Shown: positions 49,240-58,846 of the stretch, piece after piece
Layout: each line of letters opens with the position of its first letter
Numbering within the stretch: position 1 is the stretch's first letter
From: Acidobacteriota bacterium
Lineage (GTDB): Bacteria > Acidobacteriota > Terriglobia > Terriglobales > Acidobacteriaceae
DNA: 64,000 nucleotides
Reading direction: 5' to 3'
Assembly (NCBI GenBank): GCA_003225055.1
Contig: QIAU01000133.1
Span: 1 to 64,000, forward strand
Notes under the pieces: generated by a model
The model's database searches: none
Seen by the model: only the letters and a program-made list of their open reading frames with translations
What the model was told of the DNA's origin: nothing
Position numbers and translations under genes: made by a program

Positions 49240-50298
49240 CTAGAGCCTGGAGCCTGCTCCTGCCGACTGCGCCAGCCGTGCCAGCGACTCCGGATAGGGT
49301 GCGCGCGCAATGCCGCGTTCGGTGATGATGGCGGACACGTATTGCGCGGGAGTTACATCAAAGGCAGGATTCTCCACACTCACTCCTTCCGGCACCATTT
49401 GTCGTCCACCAATGTGGGTTACCTCGCGCGTATTGCGCTGCTCGATGGGAATCTTGGTGCCATCCGGAGTATCGAGATCAACGGTGGAGAACGGCGCGGC
49501 CACGTAGAAGGGAATCTGGTGTTCTTTGGCCAGCACAGCAACCGTGTAGGTGCCGATCTTGTTGGCAACGTCTCCGTTAGCCGCGATCCGGTCAGCGCCC
49601 ACGACGATCGCGCCGATTTTGCCCTGCTTCATCATGGCGCCGGCCATGTTGTCGGAGATCACGGTTGTGGGGATGCCGTCTTTCATCAGCTCCCATGCCG
49701 TCAGGCGAGAGCCTTGCAGAAAAGGCCGGGTCTCGTCGGCATAGACATGAATTTTCTTGCCCTGCTCCACGGCGGCGCGAATTACGCCCAAAGCCGTGCC
49801 ATATCCGCAGGTCGCGAGCGCCCCGGCATTGCAATGGGTGAGCACCCCGCCGGCTGCGGGCATTAGAGTTGCGCCATGATGTCCCATCGCCTTGTTGGCG
49901 GCGATGTCCTCGGCATGCATGTGTTGAGCTTCTTCGATCAAGGCCTGCTTGATCTGCGGAATTGGCCGCACCCGCACGCGGTCAAACTTTTCCGTCATGC
50001 GCCGAATGGCCCAGAACAGATTGATTGCAGTGGGACGGGTTTGACGGATGGCCTCGCCTATCTGGTCGAGGTCTTTCTTCAGTTCGCTGACATTTTCGGC
50101 CTTTGAATTCTGCACGCCGAGCGCGATGCCCATGGCCGCGGCAACGCCAATTGCCGGCGCCCCGCGCACCACCATGTTGCGGATCGCGTCCGCCACCTGC
50201 TGGTAGGTCTTGCAGGTGACATAGGTCTCTTCCGTGGGCAGCTTCGTCTGATCGAGAAAGCGTACGCCGGAGTCGGTCCATTCCAGGGTCTGGATCAA
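49240..50298 (-). CDS. mtnA: S-methyl-5-thioribose-1-phosphate isomerase
   Basis: Aldose-ketose isomerase of the methionine salvage pathway. 352 residues, TTG start. Seen: [20 protein letters not shown] near 45, [20 protein letters not shown] with the catalytic Cys, [20 protein letters not shown], and [19 protein letters not shown] with the catalytic Asp. Intact. No other salvage gene is adjacent; the family's eIF2B-like relatives include ribose-1,5-bisphosphate isomerase, but motifs fit MtnA. Confidence 0.95.
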   Translation of the reverse strand: MIQTLEWTDSGVRFLDQTKLPTEETYVTCKTYQQVADAIRNMVVRGAPAIGVAAAMGIALGVQNSKAENVSELKKDLDQIGEAIRQTRPTAINLFWAIRRMTEKFDRVRVRPIPQIKQALIEEAQHMHAEDIAANKAMGHHGATLMPAAGGVLTHCNAGALATCGYGTALGVIRAAVEQGKKIHVYADETRPFLQGSRLTAWELMKDGIPTTVISDNMAGAMMKQGKIGAIVVGADRIAANGDVANKIGTYTVAVLAKEHQIPFYVAAPFSTVDLDTPDGTKIPIEQRNTREVTHIGGRQMVPEGVSVENPAFDVTPAQYVSAIITERGIARAPYPESLARLAQSAGAGSRL

Positions 50299-50333
50299 GT
50301 TATCAATTCCCAGTTCTCAGTTCTCAGATACAT

Positions 50334-50418
50334 TTGTCGTTGTGAGCGAAGCGAAGAATCTATGCATTAGTGATGGACAAGCAAGTACGGAGATCCTCCC
50401 CTTCGCTCAAGATGACAA
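50334..50418. repeat. Intergenic palindromic repeat, copy 2
   Basis: TTGTCGTTGTGAGCGAAGCG at the left, CCTTCGCTCAAGATGACAA at the right, imperfect inverted ends around an AT-richer centre. It lies upstream of mtnA, 20 bases before the end of pyrE. Confidence 0.8.
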
Positions 50419-50437
50419 CTTAAGTTTTGACGCCGAC

Positions 50438-51109
50438 CTAAATTTGATGCGCGGCACAGCGATTTCGCGGCACGTTCGTGACCGCGGGGCGCCCGCACAA
50501 TTCGCAACTCGCCGCGATAGCGAAGATCGGCGAAGCATCGCCCGACGGATTCTGTTTCAAGTGCTCCTGTCGGACATCATTGGCCTGAAAGATCGCTACA
50601 AAAGGCGCAGGCGCGGCCGCTTTCTCGACATTGGCGCGACCGTTCGCTTCTTCGCGTTCAACCAGGCACACCACGCCGACGACTTCGAATCCGAAGTCAC
50701 GAGCCGCCTCGATGGCCTGAACCGTGGAAGCGCCGGTCGTGCAAACATCGTCCACAATAACGACGCACGCACCTTTTTCTCGAAAGCCCTCGATTCGCTG
50801 GCCGGTGCCGTGCTGCTTCTCGCTCTTCCTGACCAGAAATCCGTGTAACTCTCTGCTCACCACGGAAACTGCCACCACGATCGGGTCCGCACCCATCGTG
50901 AGACCACCAATCGCCTGCGGTTTCCACTTCCGGGAGCGAATCTCGTCGATAAATACCTGTCCGGTCAGACCAGAGCCCTTTGCATCCAGCGTAGTCGTCC
51001 GGCAATCGATGTAGTAATCGCTGGTCCCGCCCGAAGCCAGCTTGAACTCACCCAGGCGAAAAGATTTTTGGGCGAGCAAGACGAGTAATTCTTTGCGTGC
51101 CGGGGACAT
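50438..51109 (-). CDS. pyrE: Orotate phosphoribosyltransferase
   Basis: Joins orotate and PRPP in pyrimidine synthesis. 223 residues. Seen: KLASGGTSDYYIDCRTTTLD near 25, PQAIGGLTMGADPIVVAV, and the PRPP loop CVVIVDDVCTTGASTVQAIE. The C-terminal 30 residues (CELCGRPAVTNVPRNRCAAH) are an unusual Cys-bearing extension. It stands apart from other pyr genes. Confidence 0.93.
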   Translation of the reverse strand: MSPARKELLVLLAQKSFRLGEFKLASGGTSDYYIDCRTTTLDAKGSGLTGQVFIDEIRSRKWKPQAIGGLTMGADPIVVAVSVVSRELHGFLVRKSEKQHGTGQRIEGFREKGACVVIVDDVCTTGASTVQAIEAARDFGFEVVGVVCLVEREEANGRANVEKAAAPAPFVAIFQANDVRQEHLKQNPSGDASPIFAIAASCELCGRPAVTNVPRNRCAAHQI

Positions 51110-51195
51110 TAGAAATCTACAGTACCACTAAGATCTCAGGTCCAAGGTCTCAGGTCCGGATACCTGGATCTGCAACCTGCGACCTGCAACCTGCA

Positions 51196-52017
51196 CTACT
51201 GATTCAGACGCTCTAGATGCCGGAAGCCTCCCGTCACCACGAACATTAAAAGCGAAAGCATTCCGTTGTAGCCCACGTGCAGGAGGAAACAGGCGGCCAC
51301 GGATTTGGTAACCGCACGCACGGTGGTAAGGGCCAATCCCACGACAAAAATGATCAGCACCGCCCAGGAATATTTCAGCTGAGCCCCGTGCAGGATGGCG
51401 AACGCGGCAGACGTAAGAAGAATTCCCGAGCCAACGCCCAAACGCCGCGCCAGCACCGGGTAGAGGAAACCTCGAAAGAACAGCTCCTCCATCAGCGGGG
51501 CTAGGGTTACGGCGAAGATCGACATGAGGGCGGCCTGGCGGGCATTTTCAAAAAAGCGGTCAATCGGGAGATGCTTGGGAATCGGCAGCAACTGCCCAAT
51601 GCCGGCTAGCATGAAATACAGGACTGCACCGGCCAGGACAAAAGCGCCTCCGGAGCGTCCCTGCCAATTCCAGCGCAGGGGCCGCCAGAATTCGTTTGTG
51701 CGAACTTCTACCACGCGATACATAACCGCGAAAACGACGAAGTAAGTGAGCAACTCGGCGAGGAGAGCGAGTTCAGGCATCCGCGCCAGGTCTGCGAGGG
51801 ATAGCGATTTATAGAGCAGCAGCTTGGCTAATCCGATCACCACAGTTCCAAGAACGAAGCTCGTGCCCACAGTGGCACCTATGATCAACAGCACGTCCCA
51901 GCCAGTCCAGGGTGGATCCTCTGCTTTGGGAACCGGCGATGGAGTCGGCGGAATTACAGGGGAGCTCAAGGGTTCCACCTGGGGAGGGTTCTCCAGCGGA
52001 TTGTGCTGTGAAGACAA
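51196..52017 (-). CDS. CPBP family intramembrane metalloprotease
   Basis: 273 residues, TTG start at 52017. A Pro-rich N-terminal tail is followed by about seven or eight hydrophobic segments. Catalytic motifs: MEELFFRGFLYPVLARRLG (Glu-Glu-x3-Arg), AFAILHGAQLKYSW (His) and CFLLHVGYNG (second His). CPBP (CAAX-protease-related) proteins cleave inside membranes or act in bacteriocin self-immunity; substrate unknown. Confidence 0.9.
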   Translation of the reverse strand: MSSQHNPLENPPQVEPLSSPVIPPTPSPVPKAEDPPWTGWDVLLIIGATVGTSFVLGTVVIGLAKLLLYKSLSLADLARMPELALLAELLTYFVVFAVMYRVVEVRTNEFWRPLRWNWQGRSGGAFVLAGAVLYFMLAGIGQLLPIPKHLPIDRFFENARQAALMSIFAVTLAPLMEELFFRGFLYPVLARRLGVGSGILLTSAAFAILHGAQLKYSWAVLIIFVVGLALTTVRAVTKSVAACFLLHVGYNGMLSLLMFVVTGGFRHLERLNQ

Positions 52018-52150
52018 GCGATTCCCGTATCTCCATTGAATTTACACGATGGGGGCGGATTCCGGGAACCGGAGGCTATCGCGTTCGGAAAAGCTTGGAA
52101 GAGGAGGAACTGATGATGAATTAGCGAAACCTCTTATCGCAATCCAGTGG

Positions 52151-52868
52151 GTGCGAGTGCCACCTGACTAAAGTCGAGCAGACGGGTCAGTATCGAGTCT
52201 TTCGATTCACCGGGTGACTGGTGGGTGTCGAAGCGTAGGCAGAAAGGAAGCAGGCCGCGAAGATCAGCTCCGAAATCGTTTCTTCGTTGCGATGCCGACG
52301 TGCTTAGCCTGGCGGAAGGCAGTATCCGGCAGCGACTGCTATCGCGAGGTCGTGCTGGGGTCGCCGGAGTCCCTAGCCCGGGCATGTTTCCAAAGGGATT
52401 GTCCAGGAACCGAAGAGAGCTCTCGATCTCCTCCTCTACCATGGGAGGTACGTGACCCCAAGGGTTGACCGAAGGGGCACGGACGGATCTTGAGCAGTGG
52501 TAGAAACCAATAATGCCGAAGACGGTGGGGAACCGCAGGGCTCCCGCAAGGGGCGGCCACGGGAGCCACTGGAGGGAAGGGGTTGCCCGAGTGGATGTAT
52601 CGGGCGAGGGAAACATAGTCGAGGCTCAGAACTCGGTTGCTATGTTCCCAAAACTCGACCGACTATCTGCACCGAAGCAGGATGAAGATCCCTGAATCGG
52701 GGTGGTGAATCCGCTTGACGAACCCGCTAGGAGAAATCTGCACGGTGGGTTCTGTGAGGGGGGGAGGCCCCGATGCGCCAGGATGGACCTAAACGGGCAC
52801 GAAGCTGAAAAGGGCGGATACAGCCAAGGAAAGTCTACAGTGCATCAGGGGCCTCCTCCACTCGGCGA
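52151..52868 (+). mobile_element. ORF-less group II intron (degenerate)
   Basis: The segment starts GTGCGAGTGCC, a group II 5' end, and contains the typical D1 text GCGTAGGCAG and GATGCCGACGTGCTTAGCCT. Near its end GAACCC (52720) to GGGTTC is a domain V-like hairpin with a GAAA loop, then GTGAGGGGGGGAGGCCCC paired with GGGGCCTCC (52847-52855), a domain VI-like stem. Its loop is about 75 nt, much longer than usual. No reverse-transcriptase gene is in domain IV. The triad position reads AAC where AGC is normal, so splicing is doubtful. Boundaries by eye. Confidence 0.65.
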
Positions 52869-52875
52869 GTAAAAA

Positions 52876-52896
52876 GGGGCGGGATCATCCCGCCCC
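52876..52896 (-). terminator. Intrinsic terminator for the EXORDIUM-like gene
   Basis: GGGGCGGGA, loop TCA, TCCCGCCCC; on the minus strand it is followed by TTTTT (the A run at 52871-52875). It lies 25 bases after the minus-strand gene's stop and directly beside the 3' end of the intron. Confidence 0.85.
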
Positions 52897-52920
52897 CCTG
52901 CCGATTTTCCTGCTCCTAAC

Positions 52921-53991
52921 TCATTCTCGCGCCGTGCAGGCGTGTTCGAAGTTGTCGTACTCAAGCTGCAACGCGTATTGGCGACGGCCAATTCGTATGG
53001 TGGATGGATCGAAGAAATGGGGGATGACGAACGAGCACTCATCCCCGATTTCTTCTCCCTTCAGCCCGTTATCCATGCTGTTCCACCATCCTGTTCCGTC
53101 GGGATCGGTGATGACTTCGATCAATTCGTGGGAAAGGACATTATTGGTCGAGTCGACAAGCTGTCCGTTGGGAGTGCCTGTCCGCACATGACAGCTGCGG
53201 ACGTTCTGGTAAGGCTCGACGGTGTACAAGACGTGCCCGATATCGGTGAAATCCACGCTCCCATGGTAAGCGCAGAAAACGAAGCTGTTCAAGTTATCCG
53301 GCGAGTAGCAGACCGTGAAGGAAGAATCGAAACACTCGTCGGTGCCCGGCGGGAGAAACACGTGATAGATGTGCGTGTATCCAGTCTCGCCGGTGGCAGA
53401 GGCAACGGCGTGTACTACGGCAAGCATGTCGGCATCGGTAAAAGGAGTACTCGCGAAACCCGGACTCGCCGGCCCCGGCTTGAACTTGAAAGTTGCCCTT
53501 CCACCAACCGTATAGCGGTTATCGGAATTCAGCCCGACGTACTGATCGACAGCGTGGATGAACTCGCTCCGCCCGAGGTCCGTTAGAAAGCCTTCCGGAT
53601 CGCCCCAGCAGCTGGCGATGGTGCAACTCCCGTTCGGGTTGAGGTAGATAGCGTGGGACTCGGTGAACTCCACGACTGCTCCGCCATGGTAGCTCAGATC
53701 GCCGGGAGAGCGCGCCAAAGGAGGACTGGAGGGTGCGGCAGCAGGGGCGGCTGCCGATGCCGGATGCGCAGGCAACGTGCCGGTTCTCGCCGGAGCCAAA
53801 TCAAGGTTCGCCGGTCTTGCATGGCGACTCAGATGTGTGACTTGACGGACTGCGGCGCGGTCGGCGGCAGACGGCCTGACCGCAAGTTCATTTGAGCTTT
53901 GGGCGTGGGATGGAATTAGCGCAAGAGAGCCAAGAAATCCTGCGCACATCGCGATTGACAAGATGCGACGTGAAATGGAAACGGCCAGCAT
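52921..53991 (-). CDS. Secreted EXORDIUM/phi-1-like protein
   Basis: 356 residues. GGAG precedes the ATG. Signal peptide IAMCAGFLGSLALIPSHAQS, then an Ala/Pro-rich linker (about 50-100), then a globular domain with VEFTESHAIYLNPNGSCTIA, YTHIYHVFLPPGTDECFDSS, and LSHELIEVITDPDGTGWWNS. The SHELIE-x-x-TDP pattern, with two possible metal ligands and an Asp, recalls EXORDIUM-type proteins and some secreted proteases. Six or more Cys suggest disulfides. Activity unknown. About 350 bases before the start hold no gene. Confidence 0.65.
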   Translation of the reverse strand: MLAVSISRRILSIAMCAGFLGSLALIPSHAQSSNELAVRPSAADRAAVRQVTHLSRHARPANLDLAPARTGTLPAHPASAAAPAAAPSSPPLARSPGDLSYHGGAVVEFTESHAIYLNPNGSCTIASCWGDPEGFLTDLGRSEFIHAVDQYVGLNSDNRYTVGGRATFKFKPGPASPGFASTPFTDADMLAVVHAVASATGETGYTHIYHVFLPPGTDECFDSSFTVCYSPDNLNSFVFCAYHGSVDFTDIGHVLYTVEPYQNVRSCHVRTGTPNGQLVDSTNNVLSHELIEVITDPDGTGWWNSMDNGLKGEEIGDECSFVIPHFFDPSTIRIGRRQYALQLEYDNFEHACTARE

Positions 53992-54347
53992 AGGGTCTGC
54001 TCCTTTTTTTACTTTTTTGGTTTGGACCGAACCAGCATCTACGAGGCTTTAGGCGTGGCACGACGGCAGCGAACCGGCTCCCTGTTTGTTGATAGCCCCC
54101 CGGAAAAACTAATTCAAAACGCCTGGCTTCGCTCTCGTATCGGTTCTCAGATTCAGGTACCCACAAAAGGCGCTGGCATTGTGTTCTGCAGAGATCCGCC
54201 TGTCAATGTGTGAAAGACTGTAGATTTCGAGGGGGAAACTTGCAAGTGGGCCTCAGGCGGGCGATTCAGAAGGCTGCCCGTTTACCTTCCGAGGTAAAAA
54301 GGACCGACTATTAGCGGGAAAGGAAACGGTAATCAGCATTGTACACG

Positions 54348-57161
54348 CTACGCATTTGCGGGACTCTTGGCCGCATTGACCTGCGCACCATTCGCGAAGA
54401 AGTGAGCCAAGGCCTGTCCTGTGTATGACTTCTTGATGCGGGCCACCTGCTCCGGAGTGCCTTGGGCTACGACCCGGCCGCCGTCTTCTCCACCCTCCGG
54501 GCCGAGGTCAATAATCCAATCGGCGTTGCGAATTACGTCCATGTTGTGCTCGATGATGATGATGGTATTGCCCAAGTCGGTGAGACGGTGCAACACCTCG
54601 AGCAACTTTTTGACATCATCAAAGTGCAGACCGGTTGTGGGCTCATCGAGCAGATAGAGGGTCTTGCCGGTCTGCCGCTTGCTCAGTTCCCGAGCCAGCT
54701 TGATGCGCTGGGCTTCGCCGCCGGAAAGAGTGACGGCGGACTGGCCCAGCTCGATATACCCCAGGCCCACATCCACCAGTGTCTGCAATTTCACTTTCAC
54801 TTGGGGGATGTTTTCGAGAACGGGCAAGGCGTCCGCGACAGGCGTTTCCAGCAGGTCGGCGATGGAATAGTCTTTGTACTTTACAGCGAGCGTTTCGTGG
54901 TTGTAGCGCTTGCCGCCGCACACCTCGCATAGCACGTAAACATCCGGCAAGAAGTTCATTTCGATGCGGCGCTGGCCTTCGCCCTGGCAGGCTTCGCAGC
55001 GCCCGCCGGATACGTTGAAAGAGAAACGGCCGGGCTTGTATCCGCGCTCGCGCGATTCCGGCAGCATGGCGTACAGGTCGCGGATTTGTGTAAACACCCC
55101 GGTGTAGGTAGCGGGATTGGAGCGCGGAGTGCGCCCGATGGGCGACTGGTCGATGCGGATAACCTTGTCAATGTTCTCGGCCCCGGAGATCGCCTTATGC
55201 GCTCCCGGTTCCTCGCGCGAGCGATAAAGCTGCTTGGCGAGTGCGCGGTACAGGATGTCGTTGACGAGCGTGGATTTCCCGGAGCCAGACACGCCGGTGA
55301 TGACAGTCATGACTCCCAACGGAAACGCGACATCAATGTTCTTCAGGTTGTTTTCTCGCGCGCCGAGCACGGCGATGGTATTGCCGTTGGTGTGCCGCCG
55401 CTCGGGACGCATCTCGATCTGCAACTTCCCCGACAGGTAGCCGCCGGTCAGCGATTCGGAGACTTTTACGATCTGATCCGGCGTTCCGGACGCGACCAGA
55501 TTGCCGCCATGACGTCCAGCGCCCGGGCCGAGATCAATCACGTAGTCGGCCCGGCGAATCGTTTCTTCGTCGTGCTCAACTACAAGTACGGTATTCCCTA
55601 AGTCGCGCAGCGACTCGAGTGCCGCCAGTAAGCGATTGTTGTCGCGGTGGTGCAGGCCGATGGACGGTTCATCCAGCACGTAGAGCACCCCCCGTAGTTT
55701 CGATCCAATCTGAGTAGCGAGGCGAATCCGCTGTCCTTCACCACCGGAGAGTGTGGCCGCGGAGCGATCGAGCGAGATGTAACCCAGCCCTACGGCATTG
55801 AGGAATTGCAAGCGTTCAACGATCTCGTGCATCACCCGCCCGGCAACGATTTGTTCGCGCCCCACAAGTTTGATCTTGCCGGCAACTTCCAAAGCGCGCG
55901 AGACCGGCAGAGCCGTGAAGTCGGCGATCGACATGCCGTTGACCTTCACCGCCAGACTTTCTGGGCGCAAGCGTCTGCCGCGGCAAGCTGGGCATTCGGT
56001 GGCGGACATATAGTCGAGCAGATACTCGCGGTAAGTGTCCGAGGTGGATTCCTCGAGGTTCTGTTTTAGCTGGGCAATGATCCCGCGGAAACCGGTTTTG
56101 CCGCCTCTTCCCGATTCGCCATACAAGAGCAGGGTTTGAATTTTGTCCGGCAACTTCCCGAACGGCGTATTCAGGTCGAATCCGTGTGCCGTCGCGGTGA
56201 TCTGAAGCATGTGCACCAGGTTGGAAGATGCAGAGCCTGGGCCAAGGCCGCCATCCAGCAGCGGCTTAGACCAGTCCACAATGATCTTTGCAGGATCGAA
56301 ATCATAGCGGCTGCCCAGGCCGTGACACTCCGGACACGCCCCGTAGGCGCTGTTGAAAGAGAACGAACGCGGCTCGAGTTGGGGGACGCTGATTCCGCAA
56401 TCGGGGCAAGCAAGATTGGCGGAATACATCTGTTCCTCGCCGCCCACCACCACGACCTGTACCAGCCCGCCGGCGAGCTTCATGGCCAGGCCGATAGAGA
56501 GTTCAAGCCGATGTTCGATTCCCGGCTTCACCAAAAGACGGTCGATCACGACCTCGATCGTGTGATTCTTCCGCTTGTCCAGGCGAATCTCGTCTTCCAG
56601 ATTCAGCAATTCGCCGTCAATGCGGGCGCGGGTGAAACCGTGTTGCACCAGCTTCTCCATCTCTTTCTTGAACTCGCCCTTGCGCCCGCGAACGATAGGA
56701 GCCAACACCATCACGCGATCTTCGGGCGTGAGCATCATCACGCGCTGAACGATCTGCTCCGCCGACTGGCGGGCAATCGCGCGGCCACATTTCGGGCAGT
56801 GGGGCACCCCGATCGAGGCGAATAGAAGACGAAGATAGTCGTAGATCTCAGTGATCGTCCCTACGGTCGAGCGCGGGCTGCGGCTGGTGGTCTTCTGTTC
56901 GATGGAGATCGAGGGGCTAAGTCCATCAATTGCATCCACATCAGGCCGTTCCATCTGGTCCAGAAATTGACGCGCATAGGCGGACAGGGTTTCCACATAG
57001 CGGCGCTGGCCCTCTGCGTAAATCGTGTCAAAGGCCAGGGAAGATTTACCCGAGCCGCTGAGACCCGTAATCACGGTCAGGGTGTTCCGGGGAATGACAA
57101 CATCAATGTTTTTAAGGTTATGCTGGCGCGCGCCGCGCACCGTGATGTTGGTAATGGCCAT
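54348..57161 (-). CDS. uvrA: Excinuclease ABC subunit A
   Basis: Damage-recognition ATPase of nucleotide excision repair. 937 residues. Two ABC ATPase halves: Walker [21 protein letters not shown] near 32 and [19 protein letters not shown] near 640; signatures [12 protein letters not shown] and [12 protein letters not shown]; zinc fingers with CPKCG, CPDC...CPEC, and [20 protein letters not shown]...CEVCGG. Complete. uvrB is not in the window. Confidence 0.97.
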   Translation of the reverse strand: MAITNITVRGARQHNLKNIDVVIPRNTLTVITGLSGSGKSSLAFDTIYAEGQRRYVETLSAYARQFLDQMERPDVDAIDGLSPSISIEQKTTSRSPRSTVGTITEIYDYLRLLFASIGVPHCPKCGRAIARQSAEQIVQRVMMLTPEDRVMVLAPIVRGRKGEFKKEMEKLVQHGFTRARIDGELLNLEDEIRLDKRKNHTIEVVIDRLLVKPGIEHRLELSIGLAMKLAGGLVQVVVVGGEEQMYSANLACPDCGISVPQLEPRSFSFNSAYGACPECHGLGSRYDFDPAKIIVDWSKPLLDGGLGPGSASSNLVHMLQITATAHGFDLNTPFGKLPDKIQTLLLYGESGRGGKTGFRGIIAQLKQNLEESTSDTYREYLLDYMSATECPACRGRRLRPESLAVKVNGMSIADFTALPVSRALEVAGKIKLVGREQIVAGRVMHEIVERLQFLNAVGLGYISLDRSAATLSGGEGQRIRLATQIGSKLRGVLYVLDEPSIGLHHRDNNRLLAALESLRDLGNTVLVVEHDEETIRRADYVIDLGPGAGRHGGNLVASGTPDQIVKVSESLTGGYLSGKLQIEMRPERRHTNGNTIAVLGARENNLKNIDVAFPLGVMTVITGVSGSGKSTLVNDILYRALAKQLYRSREEPGAHKAISGAENIDKVIRIDQSPIGRTPRSNPATYTGVFTQIRDLYAMLPESRERGYKPGRFSFNVSGGRCEACQGEGQRRIEMNFLPDVYVLCEVCGGKRYNHETLAVKYKDYSIADLLETPVADALPVLENIPQVKVKLQTLVDVGLGYIELGQSAVTLSGGEAQRIKLARELSKRQTGKTLYLLDEPTTGLHFDDVKKLLEVLHRLTDLGNTIIIIEHNMDVIRNADWIIDLGPEGGEDGGRVVAQGTPEQVARIKKSYTGQALAHFFANGAQVNAAKSPANA

Positions 57162-57384
57162 GCAGGTCTAGCGAGCGATGTCCTTCCGTACTGTGGACGG
57201 ATCCCCAGAAACGTTGGAAAGTGGGACTACGCAGCTCTACTCCGTATCCTATTTGTAAACAGCTGCCATCGTCAACGCGCGTACAGTGAAAAGGTGCGCC
57301 CGGTGCGGTCAAAATCCGAAAAGCAAGCACGGGCCGAAACTGGGCGGGCAGCATCTCAGAAGTGGAAGCAAAGGTGGGCCGAAC

Positions 57385-57567
57385 TTGAACGCTTGGATGA
57401 TTTCCGTGGTGCTTTCTTTTACCGTCTTAATCTCTTTTAGTGTCGGGGTGATCGCCGCCTACGGCCTAGTCAATGGCATCCTGTCCGCGTTCCGCAGCGT
57501 GCAGCCCGAGCCTGATGAAGCAAAGCCTGTACTAATGGCCCGCAACGCCCAGGCAGGCGCCGACTAA
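57385..57567 (+). CDS. Small single-span membrane protein
   Basis: 60 residues from TTG 57385, chosen because AGGTGG lies seven bases upstream; a GTG at 57286 would add a Cys/Lys-rich 33 residues. One strong membrane segment, MISVVLSFTVLISFSVGVIA, is followed by AYGLVNGILSAF and a polar tail. I recall like-sized single-span proteins in Acidobacteriota. Function unknown. From 57568 to 57780 no gene is seen. Confidence 0.6.
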   Translation: MNAWMISVVLSFTVLISFSVGVIAAYGLVNGILSAFRSVQPEPDEAKPVLMARNAQAGAD

Positions 57568-57780
57568 CCTCTCCTGTGGCGCAGACACCCTTGTTCGCGC
57601 GTCCTTTCCCTTTTTTCAATCCGGCTTAAATGTGGCTCGGGTGCGATCTGCATCTCCCTTTTACTTAGCAGCAGAAATCCGGGTGGGCTTGGCCTGCACG
57701 TACCCGCACGGACAAGAGTGTCTGCATCGCAGGAGTTGGTCAGCAGGAGGCGCCCGCGGCCACCTGCCACGATTCCTCAA

Positions 57781-58671
57781 CTATCGAGGTTGAGGTCGCG
57801 AATCGGGCGGCGGAGTGGGAGTAACCGCCTGCGGCTGCTGTTGTTGCTGGCCTGACCGTTGTTGCTGCTGCTGCTGCTGCACCATCTGCTGCTGACGTTG
57901 CAACTCCTGCAGCAATTGCTCCGGAGTTTTCACCACAGGCTGATTGGGATTCTGGCCTTCGGTCCCCTGACCCGGCTCGGGCGCACCTTGGTCGACGCCG
58001 TTGTCAACATTGGTGTCCTGTGATGCGTCTTCCTCCTCCATGCCATCGGAGGAGCCGGGCTCCTCAACCGGCATCTGATTCTGCACCTGCGGCTGAGGAT
58101 ATGGCTGGGGAGCAACCCTCGGTCGTATCGGCAGGCCCGCTGCTTGGCCCGCCTGGACTGTAGGAGGAGTCTCGCCACCAGCTCGAGGCGTCAGGATGAC
58201 CTGGGCGACCGCGTTAGGATCTGCCACTGAGCCTACCATTACGTAGTTGAAGTGCGAGCCGTTGAGCAGGGAAGTGAGAACATCGCGTGCCGGGCCCGGG
58301 CCAAAACTGCTGACCACGCGCTCGTTGGCTCCGGGCGGAATGTCAATATTGGCCCCAGTCTGGTTGTGCACCGCGTGCAGAATGTCGCTAAGCGTCGAAT
58401 TCGGCGCCACGATAGCCAACTGGCCGTTCTCGTAGGTCACAGTGGGAGGTTGAGACGGCAACTGCTCCGGGGTGGGTGGTGGGGGAGCCGCCGGCATAGA
58501 GGCTTGCTCCTCGGATTTTTTCGGCGGTGCCTTACCTGCCGCAGGTTTTCCTTTGTGGTGCGCTACTTTCTTGGTTGACTGCTCGGGTGTCTGCGCTGAA
58601 CTGGGAAGTGGCAGGCACAATCCCGCCGCGAGGATTAGAATGAGTACGAATTGGAATCGGATAAAGCGCAT
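57781..58671 (-). CDS. Exported STN-like domain protein with Gln-rich tail
   Basis: 296 residues from ATG 58671. Signal peptide MRFIRFQFVLILILAAGLCL, then a Lys/Pro/Ala-rich linker. A small domain of about 75 residues (NGQLAIVAPNSTLSDILHAV, HNQTGANIDIPPGANERVVS, FNYVMVGS) matches the STN (secretin/TonB short N-terminal) fold. A long Pro/Gln/Glu tail follows, with eight Gln in a row at one place. No secretin barrel or TonB receptor follows, so the domain stands alone. Function unknown. Confidence 0.7.
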   Translation of the reverse strand: MRFIRFQFVLILILAAGLCLPLPSSAQTPEQSTKKVAHHKGKPAAGKAPPKKSEEQASMPAAPPPPTPEQLPSQPPTVTYENGQLAIVAPNSTLSDILHAVHNQTGANIDIPPGANERVVSSFGPGPARDVLTSLLNGSHFNYVMVGSVADPNAVAQVILTPRAGGETPPTVQAGQAAGLPIRPRVAPQPYPQPQVQNQMPVEEPGSSDGMEEEDASQDTNVDNGVDQGAPEPGQGTEGQNPNQPVVKTPEQLLQELQRQQQMVQQQQQQQRSGQQQQQPQAVTPTPPPDSRPQPR

Positions 58672-58846
58672 GTAAACCAGCTTACCTAGTAGGGGAGTAG
58701 CTTGGCAGATTGCTAGCCTAATTGTAGCACCGTCCCGGAGCCCCGTTAGATCGTCTTGGGCCATGATAATAAGGAACTTACCGTACAGCCCCCGCAGCGT
58801 GAGTAGCGTCGTACGATGTGGGAGAATTAAGAGAGTTGCCTGGCGT

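Noticed and set aside
52134-52616. 160-residue minus-strand open frame within the intron region
   Set aside because: Composition is Ser/Pro/Arg-rich without any domain, and it lies antisense to group II intron text that explains the sequence better.
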